Origin: CAJCIY01 sp036379355
Lineage (GTDB): Bacteria; Actinomycetota; Actinomycetes; Mycobacteriales; CAJCIY01
Direction: 5' to 3'
DNA: 56,427 nucleotides
Assembly: GCA_036379355.1 (NCBI GenBank)
Contig: DASVGV010000051.1
Coordinates: 1 to 56,427 of the forward strand
The position numbers and the translations under genes were made by a program. Below are positions 48,552 to 56,427 of the stretch, piece after piece. How positions within the stretch are numbered: position 1 is the stretch's first letter; every line of letters begins with the position of its first letter. The notes under the pieces were generated by a model, which was given only the letters and a program-made list of their open reading frames with translations, made no database searches and was not told the origin of the DNA.

Positions 48552-49622
48552 ATGAGTCTGCGTGACACGATCACGTTCGCTGCCGTCTGCGCCGTCGCCG
48601 TTCTGGCCGGCTGGCTCACCGGCTTGGTTCTGCGGCTCCTGGCCCGCCGCCGCCGCTTCCTGTGCACCGCCGCGGCGCGCTGCCGCTGGCCGTGGACCAT
48701 CACCCTGCTGGCGAGCGCGGCCCTCGGGGCCAGTCCGGTGCTGCGCGTCCACGGCCATGCCGGCTCGTCGCTGCGGCACTTGTTGGTCGTCCTGGTCATC
48801 ATCTCGGTCACCTGGCTGTGCATTCGGATCGTCAAGGTCGTCGAGGACGCGCTGCTGTCCCGGCTCCGGCTGGACGTGGCGAACAACCGCAAGGTTCGCA
48901 AGCTGCGGACTCAGGTCACCGTGCTCCGCCGGGTGATCGTGGCGGCGCTGATCGTTCTCGGACTCGCCGCGGTGCTGATGACGTTCGCCAAGATGCGGGC
49001 GCTGGGCACGTCGCTGCTCGCGTCCGCCGGGGTCGCCGGCATCATCGGCGGCCTGGCCGCCCAGTCGGTCCTCGGCAACGTGTTCGCCGGCCTCCAGCTC
49101 GCGTTCAACGACGCCCTGCGCGTCGACGACGTGCTGGTGGTGCAGGACGAGTGGGGACGCGTCGAGGAGCTGACGCTGACGTACGTCGTCCTGCATCTGT
49201 GGGACGAGCGGCGCCTGGTGCTGCCCACCACGTACTTCACGACCAAGCCGTTCCAGAACTGGACGCGGAGCAGCGCCCGCAACCTGGGAAGCGTCTACCT
49301 GTATCTCGACTACTCCGCGCCGATCGAGACGTTGCGTGCGGAAGCCGGCAAGATCGTGGCCGAGTCCGAGTACTGGGATCGGCAGGCCTGGGTGCTCCAG
49401 GTCACGGACGCGACCGAGCAGACTCTTCAGGTACGGGTGCTGGCCAGCGCGTCGGACTCCGGCCGCGCGTTCAACCTCCGCTGCGAGATCCGCGAGAAGC
49501 TGATCGCGTTCGTGAACGAGAGCTGCCCGGATGCATTGCCACGCACGCGCATCAGCACCCCGCACCATGTCACCCCTGTGGTCGAGCTCGACCGGATGCT
49601 CGCGGATACCGCAAGCCGCTGA
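48552..49622 (+). CDS. MscS-family mechanosensitive channel
   Basis: A 356-residue membrane protein with four or five hydrophobic segments. The pore-lining helix is GTSLLASAGVAGIIGGLAAQ, and the adjacent SVLGNVFAGLQLAFNDALRVDD leads into the beta domain (VEELTLTYVVLHLWDERRLVLPTTYF, split here only by reading). It releases solutes on hypo-osmotic shock. The ATG at 48552 has only a weak ribosome binding site. Confidence 0.92.
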   Translation: MSLRDTITFAAVCAVAVLAGWLTGLVLRLLARRRRFLCTAAARCRWPWTITLLASAALGASPVLRVHGHAGSSLRHLLVVLVIISVTWLCIRIVKVVEDALLSRLRLDVANNRKVRKLRTQVTVLRRVIVAALIVLGLAAVLMTFAKMRALGTSLLASAGVAGIIGGLAAQSVLGNVFAGLQLAFNDALRVDDVLVVQDEWGRVEELTLTYVVLHLWDERRLVLPTTYFTTKPFQNWTRSSARNLGSVYLYLDYSAPIETLRAEAGKIVAESEYWDRQAWVLQVTDATEQTLQVRVLASASDSGRAFNLRCEIREKLIAFVNESCPDALPRTRISTPHHVTPVVELDRMLADTASR

Positions 49623-49637
49623 CGCTTCGCCTCTCGG

Positions 49638-49673
49638 GGGACCTAAGTCCCTGCATGGGGGGACCTGTGGCCG
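49638..49673 (+). promoter_or_regulatory. Pair of DevR/DosR-like boxes
   Basis: GGGACCTAAGTCCC (49638-49651) fits the DevR core consensus GGGACTTNNGTCCC at 11 of the 12 specified positions. A weaker copy starts at 49660 (GGGACCTGTGGCCG), exactly 22 bases later, the spacing at which DevR dimers bind cooperatively in mycobacteria. The pair lies 88-123 bases before the membrane protein gene at 49761. Confidence 0.6.
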
Positions 49674-49760
49674 CTTCGTCGGGACGCACGGCCCTGTCCC
49701 CGGGACCGGGGGCCGAGCAACGTGGGTGGTGCACCAGTGACCATCTGAAGGGAGCGTCCG

Positions 49761-50366
49761 ATGAGGCGCCGTACGTTCGACCTGCTCATGACTCTCGGCG
49801 GCCTGGTCGTCGCCGTCGTCCTGTTCGTCGGCAGCGGGCTGCTGTTCTGGGCCCACCAGTTCGCCGACTCCAATGTGTCCAGTCAGCTCGCGCAGCAACA
49901 GATCTTCTTCCCGGCCAAGGGCAGCCCCGCGTTGACCACGAACCCGGAGATTGCGAAGAACCTGACCAAGTACGCCGGCCAGCGGCTCACGACCGGTGCG
50001 CAGGCCGCGGACTACGCGAACCACTTCATCGCAGTCCACCTGCGGGAGGTGGCCGGTGGCCAGACCTACAGCCAGGTCAGCAACGAGGTCCAGGCGCTGA
50101 AGGCCACGGACCCGACCAGCCCCCGGCTCGCGGCCTTGAACGGCCAGGAGCAGACCCTGTTCCAGGGTGAGACGTTGCGCGGGCTGCTGCTGAACGCCTA
50201 CGGGTACGCGGTCTTCGGCGAGATCGCGTGGGTGGCCGCGTGGGTCACGCTCGGCGGCGGGATCGTGCTGCTGTTCGGAGTGGCCCTCGGCGTGCGGCAC
50301 TTCCGCAGGACGCCGGCCGGCGAGGAGCTGTTCGCCCGGATCGAGCCGGTGCCGCAGCAGGCCTGA
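49761..50366 (+). CDS. Membrane protein of unknown function, probable DevR target
   Basis: A 201-residue protein with one hydrophobic segment near residues 8-32, a polar region of about 110 residues (TNPEIAKNLTKYAGQRLTTG) that is likely outside the membrane, and a second hydrophobic segment near 150-175. I do not recognise the family. A GGGAG site precedes the ATG. The DevR-like boxes upstream suggest induction by hypoxia or NO. Confidence 0.75.
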   Translation: MRRRTFDLLMTLGGLVVAVVLFVGSGLLFWAHQFADSNVSSQLAQQQIFFPAKGSPALTTNPEIAKNLTKYAGQRLTTGAQAADYANHFIAVHLREVAGGQTYSQVSNEVQALKATDPTSPRLAALNGQEQTLFQGETLRGLLLNAYGYAVFGEIAWVAAWVTLGGGIVLLFGVALGVRHFRRTPAGEELFARIEPVPQQA

Positions 50367-50376
50367 GGAACAGAGA

Positions 50377-50409
50377 GCCCCGGTGACGCCGACGAGGCGT
50401 CGCCGGGGC
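50377..50409. terminator. Strong bidirectional terminator hairpin
   Basis: A 14-base-pair stem (GCCCCGGTGACGCC with GGCGTCGCCGGGGC, one G-U) closes a GACGA loop. It lies between the convergent membrane-protein and MFS genes, and is the clearest terminator in the window. Confidence 0.8.
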
Positions 50410-50428
50410 ATTCTGCGTGGTGGCCGCC

Positions 50429-51916
50429 TCAGGCGGCGAGCTGCTCGACGTCCGGTGCCGCGGCCAGGGCATCCGCGGCCTGGAGCGCCGGCGCGGGGTC
50501 ACGCGGCCGGAGCAGGACCAGCGCGAGGACGATCCCGGTGGCGATCGTCGCGGCTCCGGCTACGAACGCCAGGTGGTAGCCACCAATGAGCGCAGAGGTG
50601 AGCGCGTGGTGGTCGGCCGCCAGCACCCGGGTGTGATTGGCCGCAACGGTGTTCAGGACGGCCAGTCCCAGGGCGCCGCTGATCTGCATGACGACGTTGG
50701 TGATCCCGGACGCCAGCCCGGCGTCCTCGGCCGGGACGTGGTCCATCGCGAGAGTCAGCAGGGGCATGAACGCCGTACCGATGCCGAGCCCGATCGCGAA
50801 ACAGGCGACGAAGACCGTCGGGAAGAATGCCGTGTCCGGGCCGACGGTGGAGAAGACCAGGAGTCCGACGACCGCGCTGGCCATGCCGGCGAGCAGCACG
50901 GGGCGTGGGCCGAAGCGAGCGACGAGGCGTGCGGTGATGCCGCGGGACAGCACGGCGACGGTGAGGGTCCAGGGCAGGAAGGCGGCCCCGGTCTGTAGGG
51001 CGCTGTAGTGGCGGATGTGCTCGAGGTACAGCGTGCCGAGGAAGAACGTCGAGTACATGCCCATCGCCAGGAATCCGCGGACCACGCTGGCGCTGACCAG
51101 GCCGGGGAGTCGGAGCACCCGAGGCGGCATGATCGGGGCCGTCCGCCGTCCCTGGAGTACGAGGAAGGCCGCCATGAGCGCCGCGGCGACCGCGCCGGTG
51201 CCCAGGACCGGCAGGGAGACCCAGCCGTGGTCGGAGGCACTGACGATCGCGTAGATGCCGCTCATCAGGGACGCCGTGACCAATGCCGAACCAGTCCAGT
51301 CGACTCCCTGCCCGAGGCCGGCGCCGTGGTCGGCGGGGACCAGCACCTGGCCCAGGATGAGGGTGGCGGCGCCGATGGGCACGTTCACGAAGAACACCCA
51401 GTGCCAGTCGAGTGCCTGGGTGAGCAGGCCGCCCGCGAGCAGGCCGAGCGAACCGCCCGCGACCGACACGAAGACGTACGCGCTCATGGCTGACGCGCGT
51501 TCGGCGGCGGCGGGGAACTCGGTGACGATGATGGCGAGGATCACCGAGGCCTGTGCGGCGGCGCCGATGCCTTGGACGAAGCGTGCTGCGACGAGGACTC
51601 CCTGGTCGGGAGCCAGGCCGCAGAGCAGGGAGGCGACCGTGAAGGTGACGACGCCGGCCTGGAACACGCGCTTGCGGCCGAGAAGGTCGCCGAGGCGGCC
51701 GGCGAGCAGCAAGAGGGCGCCGAACGTCACGAGGAAGGCGTTGACGACCCAGGTGAGGTTGGCCTGGCTGAAGTGCAGGTCGCGCTGGATGGACGGCAGC
51801 GCCACGTTCACGATGGTGGTGTCGAGCACGATCATCAGCTGCGCCAGGCAGACGACGGCGAGCGTCGCCCAGCGCCGGCGGTCAGGGGACAGAGTGGTGG
51901 TGGAGAGGAGAGTCAC
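50429..51916 (-). CDS. MFS multidrug exporter, EmrB/QacA (DHA2) family
   Basis: A 495-residue exporter with 14 hydrophobic segments. LAQLMIVLDTTIVNVALP near residue 25 (the DHA2 motif with LDxTIVNVALP), GRLGDLLGRKRVF near 73 and the WHWVFFVNVP motif near 172 are diagnostic. GTG starts the gene; the ribosome binding site is weak. It is divergent from a TetR gene with three operators between them, so drug-induced derepression is likely. Confidence 0.93.
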   Translation of the reverse strand: MTLLSTTTLSPDRRRWATLAVVCLAQLMIVLDTTIVNVALPSIQRDLHFSQANLTWVVNAFLVTFGALLLLAGRLGDLLGRKRVFQAGVVTFTVASLLCGLAPDQGVLVAARFVQGIGAAAQASVILAIIVTEFPAAAERASAMSAYVFVSVAGGSLGLLAGGLLTQALDWHWVFFVNVPIGAATLILGQVLVPADHGAGLGQGVDWTGSALVTASLMSGIYAIVSASDHGWVSLPVLGTGAVAAALMAAFLVLQGRRTAPIMPPRVLRLPGLVSASVVRGFLAMGMYSTFFLGTLYLEHIRHYSALQTGAAFLPWTLTVAVLSRGITARLVARFGPRPVLLAGMASAVVGLLVFSTVGPDTAFFPTVFVACFAIGLGIGTAFMPLLTLAMDHVPAEDAGLASGITNVVMQISGALGLAVLNTVAANHTRVLAADHHALTSALIGGYHLAFVAGAATIATGIVLALVLLRPRDPAPALQAADALAAAPDVEQLAA

Positions 51917-51959
51917 GAGGGGGTCCCAACTTGTCGAGCACGTGCAGGGTGGTTAAAGT

Positions 51960-52018
51960 GGAGGAGACCTCCGTAATAACTGGAGGGTTCCTCCGGAACA
52001 ATACGGAGGGGTCCTCCG
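51960..52018. promoter_or_regulatory. Three tandem TetR-type operators
   Basis: Three copies of GGAGG-N3-CCTCCG lie at 51960-51973, 51982-51995 and 52005-52018, with centres AGA, GTT and GGT. They are 22 and 23 bases apart, about two helical turns, and fill the promoter space between the exporter and the TetR gene. The last site ends 16 bases before the TetR ATG, consistent with autoregulation. Confidence 0.75.
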
Positions 52019-52034
52019 GTTGTCAAGGACAATC

Positions 52035-52679
52035 ATGACGACGACCGAGAGCCGCGAGGACGTACTGCTTCCGCGCCCCAAGCGCGCGGACGCGCGTCGC
52101 AACTACGACAAGGTCCTGGCCGCGGCCCGGGATGCGTTCGCCGAGGGCGGCGAGTCGACCGCCCTGGAAGAGATCGCCCGCCGAGCGGGGGTCGGCATCG
52201 GGACCCTGTATCGCAACTTCCCGAACCGGCAGGCGCTGGTGGAGGCCCTGTACGTCCACGAGGTCGAGGAGGTCTGCCGGTCGGCCGAGTCGCACGACGG
52301 CGACGACCCGTGGCAGGCGCTCAACGACTGGGTGCAGGAGCTGATCGCGTACATCGCGACGAAGCGGGTGCTGGCCGCCGAGCTGCAGAACTTCCTGGCC
52401 CCGGACGCGGAGCTGTTCCAGTCGTGCCGCGCCGTGCTGTTCGCCGCCGGCGAACCGTTGCTCCAGCGCGCGCAGGAGGCCGGAGTCGTCCGCGACGACA
52501 TCGCGTTCCCGGATGTCATGCACATGCTGATCGGGATCGCCAAGATCCCGTCCGACCGGCCCGGACAGACCGAGCACATCCTGCGCATCGCTCTCGACGG
52601 CCTGCGCTACCAGCCCTCGGATCTGCCGCCGCAGGGCCGGACGCGCACCTCGCCCGCCCGCGCGCGCCGCCGCGGCTGA
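52035..52679 (+). CDS. TetR-family transcriptional regulator
   Basis: A 214-residue repressor. The N-terminal helix-turn-helix (about residues 20-65) contains STALEEIARRAGVGIGTLYRNF. The C-terminal ligand domain is near the usual length and ends in a basic Arg-rich tail. The ATG at 52035 has an AAGGA site; a TTG upstream would overlap the operators. It likely represses the divergent exporter through the three tandem sites. Confidence 0.93.
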   Translation: MTTTESREDVLLPRPKRADARRNYDKVLAAARDAFAEGGESTALEEIARRAGVGIGTLYRNFPNRQALVEALYVHEVEEVCRSAESHDGDDPWQALNDWVQELIAYIATKRVLAAELQNFLAPDAELFQSCRAVLFAAGEPLLQRAQEAGVVRDDIAFPDVMHMLIGIAKIPSDRPGQTEHILRIALDGLRYQPSDLPPQGRTRTSPARARRRG

Positions 52680-52698
52680 GGCGGCCCACCGCCGTAGG

Positions 52699-54126
52699 TC
52701 ACGCTGCTTGGGCGTGATCCTCTTCGAGGTTCTCGCCGGTGACCTGGCGCTCGATCTGCTCCAGCGAGCGGTTCCGCGTCTCGGGGACCGTCGTGACGAA
52801 GAAGATGCTCGCGAGGACACCGAAGCCCGCGTACATCCAGAACGCGCCCGCCTTGCCGATCGTGTCGGTCAGGTGCAGGAAGTAGTACGAGACCAGGAAG
52901 TTGAACACCCAGTTGAACATCGTCGCGACCGCCATCGCCTTGGCCCGGGAGCGCAACGGGTAGACCTCGGCGATCATCACCCAGAACACCGGGCCCAAGC
53001 CGATCTCGAAGAACGCGAGGTAGGCCAGGAGGGCGGCGAGCGCGAGGTCGGCGTTGGCGTGCTGGAAGGCCATGCTCTGGTCGAAGTAGATGCCGAGCAC
53101 GATCAGCGTGAGTGTGCATCCGACGCCGCTGATCACGAGCAGCGGCTTGCGGCCGACCTTGTCGATCAGCAGGACGGCCACACCGGCGAAGAAGAAGTTG
53201 ACGACGCCGATGAACACCGTCTCCGACACGGACGTGCTGAGGCTCAGGCCGGTGAAATGCAGGATCGTCGTCCCGAAGTAGATGACCGTGTTGATCCCGA
53301 GAAGCTGCTGGAAGGTGGCGAGCCCGATGCCGACGATGAGCAGCTTCCGCATCCGCGGGCTGGCGAGCTGGCGCAGGCGAAACGCACTCTGGGATCGTGC
53401 GACCTTCTGAATCTCCTGGAGGGCTGCTTTCGGGTCGACGTCGGGGTGCGTGCGTCGGAGCACCCGAGTGGCTTCGTCGATGCGCCCGCGCTGGACCAGC
53501 CATCGCGGCGTGTGGGGGACGAAGATCATGGCGATGGTTAGCGCGACACCCGGGATCGCTTCGACCCCGAGCATCCATCGCCAGTTGTTGCTCAGGTCGA
53601 CGAGGGCGAAGTCCAGGACGTACGCGATGAGAATTCCGAAGGTGATGCCGGCGAACTGGTTGAGCGCGGTCATGCCGCCGCGCAGCTCACGGGGGGAGTG
53701 CTCGGCGATGTACATGGGCGCGACGAAAGAGGCGGTGCCCACGGCCAGGCCGAGCACGGCGCGGGCCGCGATCAGCGAGCCGATGTCGGGCGAGAGGGCG
53801 GACCACAGCCCGGCGAGGGTGAAGACGCAGCCGGCGGCGAACTTCGTCCACTTGCGGCTCAGCAGGTCCGCGAGCTTTCCCGACAGCGCCGCACCCACGA
53901 CGGCGCCGAGGAGCAGGGAGCCGACGACCCAGGACTGGCCGAACGAGCCGAGATGAAAGTCTTTGGACAAGTACGGAAGAGCGCCGCTGATGATGCCGGT
54001 GTCGAAGCCGAACAGGAACCCGCCGAGCGTCGCCAGCAGGGCGATGCCGGTGACGAACCGGTTGTCGCTCCGGACGATCTGCACCACGAACTTCGGAACG
54101 ACCCGGCCGGCCGCCGTTGCTGCCAT
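52699..54126 (-). CDS. Sugar porter family MFS transporter
   Basis: A 475-residue 12-helix transporter of the sugar porter family. GFLFGFDTGIISGALP near residue 36, the RGGMTALNQFAGITFG loop, the PHTPRWLVQRGR motif near 203 and the C-terminal VPETRNRSLEQIE are diagnostic. A GGGAGG site precedes the ATG. It most resembles proton symporters for hexoses, xylose or myo-inositol; the sugar cannot be told. The operator-like repeat at 54175 lies upstream. Confidence 0.93.
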   Translation of the reverse strand: MAATAAGRVVPKFVVQIVRSDNRFVTGIALLATLGGFLFGFDTGIISGALPYLSKDFHLGSFGQSWVVGSLLLGAVVGAALSGKLADLLSRKWTKFAAGCVFTLAGLWSALSPDIGSLIAARAVLGLAVGTASFVAPMYIAEHSPRELRGGMTALNQFAGITFGILIAYVLDFALVDLSNNWRWMLGVEAIPGVALTIAMIFVPHTPRWLVQRGRIDEATRVLRRTHPDVDPKAALQEIQKVARSQSAFRLRQLASPRMRKLLIVGIGLATFQQLLGINTVIYFGTTILHFTGLSLSTSVSETVFIGVVNFFFAGVAVLLIDKVGRKPLLVISGVGCTLTLIVLGIYFDQSMAFQHANADLALAALLAYLAFFEIGLGPVFWVMIAEVYPLRSRAKAMAVATMFNWVFNFLVSYYFLHLTDTIGKAGAFWMYAGFGVLASIFFVTTVPETRNRSLEQIERQVTGENLEEDHAQAA

Positions 54127-54174
54127 CGCGACCTCCCTCGGTCCGCGCCAGGGAATGCGGCACCCCTGTCACTG

Positions 54175-54196
54175 TTACCGGGGATTGGATCGGTAA
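54175..54196. promoter_or_regulatory. Inverted repeat upstream of the sugar porter
   Basis: TTACCG-N10-CGGTAA lies 48 bases before the sugar-porter ATG and about 30 bases after the end of the upstream TetR gene. It looks like a repressor site; that TetR protein is a natural candidate but the link is only positional. Confidence 0.4.
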
Positions 54197-54226
54197 ACGA
54201 CCTATCGGTGCTGCCGCGAACGGGTG

Positions 54227-54898
54227 TCAGGCCGCGCCGGGTGAGCGGCGTGCGGGTCGCGCGGAGGCCGGTTTGGAGACCTCGGGCAGCAGGTGCTCGA
54301 CCATCAGTGGCAGTGCGCCCACCAGCAGGACACGGGCCTGGGCTCGCGACAGGCGCTTGCGCTGCAACCATTCGCGGGTGACCTCTTCGGCGAAGCTGCC
54401 GAACGCCCGTACCAGTGGTCGTACTTCCGGCGACCGGGACTCGGTGACGCCGAGGGCCTCGATGACCTGGGTGGCGGTCAGCTCCCGGGTCTCGTTGAGG
54501 ATCTCGTCCATCGCGGCGTCGTGCCCGGTCTCGCCGGCGCTGATCGCAACCAGCCACGCCTCCCAGTTCCTCTCGATGAGGCGCATCCAGGTGTCGACGC
54601 CCTCCTCCCAGGTGCGACCCCCTGCGCCACGTGTCGCCGGCTCGCCGAGGGCCGCGACGACGTCCCTGATCGGGTTTCCGACGAGGTTGCGGACGGCTTC
54701 GAGATACAGGGCTCGCTTGGTCCCGAAGTAGTGGTGCAGCAGGCCGCGCGTCACGCCGGCTGCTTCGGCGAGCTCGGTCGTCGACACCGCGCCGTACGGT
54801 CGTTCGGAGAACAGCCGGCGGGCCACCGCCAGGATCTGGCCGCGCCGTTCGTCGTAGTCGAGCCGCGTGCGTCCGCGAGGCGCTTCGGCACTGGCCAC
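54227..54898 (-). CDS. TetR-family transcriptional regulator
   Basis: A 223-residue regulator. The helix-turn-helix (about residues 18-63) contains STTELAEAAGVTRGLLHHYFG, a form common in actinobacterial TetR proteins with fatty-acid or metabolic roles. The GTG at 54898 has an AGGAGG site; the frame stays open upstream without a better start. It is upstream of, and co-directional with, the sugar porter. Confidence 0.9.
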   Translation of the reverse strand: MASAEAPRGRTRLDYDERRGQILAVARRLFSERPYGAVSTTELAEAAGVTRGLLHHYFGTKRALYLEAVRNLVGNPIRDVVAALGEPATRGAGGRTWEEGVDTWMRLIERNWEAWLVAISAGETGHDAAMDEILNETRELTATQVIEALGVTESRSPEVRPLVRAFGSFAEEVTREWLQRKRLSRAQARVLLVGALPLMVEHLLPEVSKPASARPARRSPGAA

Positions 54899-55030
54899 AG
54901 ACGTCCCTCCTGATCGGCGCTCGCGCCGACCGTATGCCGGGGATTCGCCCGGATCGATCACCGCTGCGCGAGGATGTCTCCCGTACATGCTGCGGATGAC
55001 CGTGGGGGCCGGCTGACAGGATGAGCGGCG

Positions 55031-55579
55031 ATGCGTGCGGTCGAGATCGCGTTCCTGGCCGGCTGGGTGGCCTTCTGGCTGTACTGGCTGGTCGCCGCCC
55101 TCTCGGCGAAGCGCGGCCGCATCGCCTGGGGCCGCGTGGTGGGGCCGCGACTGGTCATCGTGGCCCTCGTGATCTTCGTCGCTCATCAGCGCGCATTTCG
55201 GCACCACGGCATCGAGACCGGGCCGTGGCGCGCTGGGTTCGGGCTGGCGCTGTTCGTCCTGGGGCTGGCCTGGGCCATCTGGGCGCGGGTGCACATGGGG
55301 CGCAACTGGGGCTCGCCCATGACGCGGAAGGACGAGCCGGAACTGGTCACGAGTGGGCCGTACCGCTGGGTCCGGCACCCGATCTACTCCGGCATCCTCG
55401 CGGCCGGGGGCGGCACCGCGATCGGGCTCGACTGGCGGTGGCTGATCATCGTGGTGGCTGTCGGTGCGTACTTCATCTACAGCGCGAGAGTGGAGGAGCG
55501 CATCCTGACGGAGCAGCTTCCGGATGCCTATCCGCGCTACCGGCGACGTACGAAGATGATCGTGCCGTTCGCCTTCTGA
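55031..55579 (+). CDS. Isoprenylcysteine carboxyl methyltransferase-like membrane protein
   Basis: A 182-residue membrane protein with four or five hydrophobic segments. The C-terminal catalytic motifs of the ICMT/PEMT family are present: SGPYRWVRHPIYSGILAAGG near residue 108 and EERILTEQLPDAYPRYRRRT near 155. It would use S-adenosylmethionine; bacterial relatives methylate small or lipid substrates, and the target here is unknown. No clear ribosome binding site is seen before the ATG. Confidence 0.88.
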   Translation: MRAVEIAFLAGWVAFWLYWLVAALSAKRGRIAWGRVVGPRLVIVALVIFVAHQRAFRHHGIETGPWRAGFGLALFVLGLAWAIWARVHMGRNWGSPMTRKDEPELVTSGPYRWVRHPIYSGILAAGGGTAIGLDWRWLIIVVAVGAYFIYSARVEERILTEQLPDAYPRYRRRTKMIVPFAF

Positions 55580-55693
55580 CCGCGTACATCTGTCACGTGG
55601 GGCAATGAGCCGTCCGTGGGCTCGATCTCCCACTGGTTGAAGGAGATGCTGTCGATCCCGTCGCGCAATGGCAGGCAGTCCTGGATGGCTGTG

Positions 55694-56092
55694 TCACGGG
55701 GTGACGAGAGCGTCGGTGAGGGCGTCGATACCGGCGAGACTGTGGGCTAGGTCGGCATCGAGCTCGTAGCGAGCGGCGAGTGCATGGGGGCTGAGGTACG
55801 TGACCTTCGTGTCGTCGCCGTCGGCCCAGATCAGGACCTTCAGCGGCAAGTCGAGCGCAGCCAGCGGCGCGGCCGCCATCACTGCCGTACCTGCGACCGG
55901 GTTGCCGAAGACGACGAGCGTGGTCGGGCGAAGCTGGAGCCCCGCCGCTCGAGCCTCGGCGGCCTGGTCAACGACCAGGAACACCTTCATGGCCCGGGCG
56001 GTGATGAGCTCGACGAGGCGGGAAACCGTTTCGTCGAACGGGTGCGGACTGTCCTTGGTCGTCATGGTCGTCGAGTCGTCGGCGAACGTCAT
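55694..56092 (-). CDS. DUF302 family protein
   Basis: A 132-residue soluble protein with the DUF302 pattern: SRLVELITARAMKVFLVVDQAAEA split by the family's hydrophobic strand, then TTLVVFGNPVAGTAVMAAAP near residue 57, and LPLKVLIW near 82. The fold is known but the function is not. A GGAGAG site precedes the ATG. The 114 bases between it and the methyltransferase hold no convincing gene. Confidence 0.85.
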   Translation of the reverse strand: MTFADDSTTMTTKDSPHPFDETVSRLVELITARAMKVFLVVDQAAEARAAGLQLRPTTLVVFGNPVAGTAVMAAAPLAALDLPLKVLIWADGDDTKVTYLSPHALAARYELDADLAHSLAGIDALTDALVTP

Positions 56093-56160
56093 GGTTGTCT
56101 CTCCGCGGTCTCGGCGCAGGTTGCCGCTGACCCGGCGCCGGGACGGCTCTCAGGTGAGCC

Positions 56161-56427
56161 GTGCAAGCTGGAGTTCGTCACGTACGGGCCTTGCGACAGT
56201 ACGACGCATCATGGCGCACGGTTCCCCAGGTAGCCGACCTGTTCGGCATCGGCCGCACGATGGCGACCCACGCCGACGGCGATGAGCACTACAGCGGTGA
56301 TCATGTTGGTGTCGAGGCCGATCCATTCGTCACCATGCGGCGCGGCAGCTATCACGAAACGTCACCGGATGGGCTTCGGCCCCGATACTCGACTGCGACC
56401 GTTAGCACAGAGAAATGGGCAGGTCAC
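56161..56427 (+). CDS. Partial ORF with a recombinase-like helix-turn-helix, cut by right edge
   Basis: A GTG at 56161, two bases after AGGTGAG, opens a frame with no stop for 89 codons to the window edge. The early part reads SWRTVPQVADLFGIGRTMA, which looks like the helix-turn-helix of resolvases or replication/excision proteins. The rest has no recognisable motif and a codon use less GC-rich than the neighbours. It could be the start of a gene, a decayed fragment, or chance. Bases 56093-56160 hold nothing else I can support. Confidence 0.3.
   Translation, partial: MQAGVRHVRALRQYDASWRTVPQVADLFGIGRTMATHADGDEHYSGDHVGVEADPFVTMRRGSYHETSPDGLRPRYSTATVSTEKWAGH

Noticed and set aside
55580..55693. 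Minus-strand open stretch between the methyltransferase and DUF302 genes that reads plausibly (SISFNQWEIEP)
   Set aside because: It is about 40 codons without a start, ribosome binding site or recognisable family. It might be a gene remnant, but I cannot support it.
1..56427. CRISPR arrays, prophage or insertion sequences
   Set aside because: No regularly spaced repeats, transposase motifs or terminal inverted repeats were found; the only tandem repeat is the two-copy 27-base unit at 22802-22855.

Overview
The window is about 56 kb of very GC-rich DNA with dense gene packing. It has many GTG starts and ATGA/GTGA stop-start overlaps, a beta-ketoadipate operon, a DevS/DevR-type two-component system and a complete NarGHJI operon. 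Together these point to the chromosome of a free-living, aerobic but hypoxia-tolerant actinobacterium. The genus cannot be fixed from the sequence. No rRNA, transposase, integrase or CRISPR array is seen. The only RNA gene is a selenocysteine tRNA.

Positions 1-18700 form an aromatic-catabolism block. A minus-strand operon runs pobA-pcaI-pcaJ-pcaH-pcaG-pcaB-pcaL (a PcaD-PcaC fusion) and then a MetE-like gene cut by the left edge. It takes 4-hydroxybenzoate through protocatechuate towards beta-ketoadipyl-CoA. An 18-codon ORF with a near-perfect ribosome binding site precedes pobA. Divergent from it are an amidohydrolase, an acyl/aryl-CoA ligase and an IclR regulator, followed by a complete branched-chain-amino-acid-type ABC importer, an amidase and a convergent second CoA ligase. 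The same inverted repeat (GTTC-N7-GAAC, best form GTTCG-N5-CGAAC) lies in both the pobA/amidohydrolase promoter region and the importer promoter, which suggests one IclR regulon.

Positions 18700-27900 hold an unusual set of small redox and gas-related genes: four hemerythrin-like proteins, three DUF2249-type domains (two attached to hemerythrins), two MIP18/DUF59 proteins, a DUF488 protein, an AhpD-like protein, a DsbA-like protein, a CrtA-like monooxygenase, an NnrS-like membrane protein, an OsmC protein and a truncated globin. Most have their own promoter with palindromic elements. It directly abuts narGHJI (27991-34722), a TDT-family channel, NarK, an Acg-like nitroreductase, and a DevS-like GAF kinase with its DevR-like regulator (to 40508). 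DevR-box-like palindromes lie upstream of narK and of a small membrane protein gene at 49761, so nitrate respiration and this stress set are probably under hypoxia/NO control.

Positions 40500-45250 carry the selenocysteine machinery: selD (divergent), tRNA-Sec, selA, selB and a small orphan gene. No selenoprotein gene is visible in the window. The rest is a mix of stress and accessory genes: a formaldehyde-dehydrogenase-like zinc alcohol dehydrogenase with an aquaporin, a stand-alone ATP-dependent DNA ligase domain, an MscS channel, an EmrB-type exporter with a divergent TetR and three tandem operators, a sugar porter with another TetR gene, an isoprenylcysteine-methyltransferase-like protein, a DUF302 protein and an open frame cut by the right edge.
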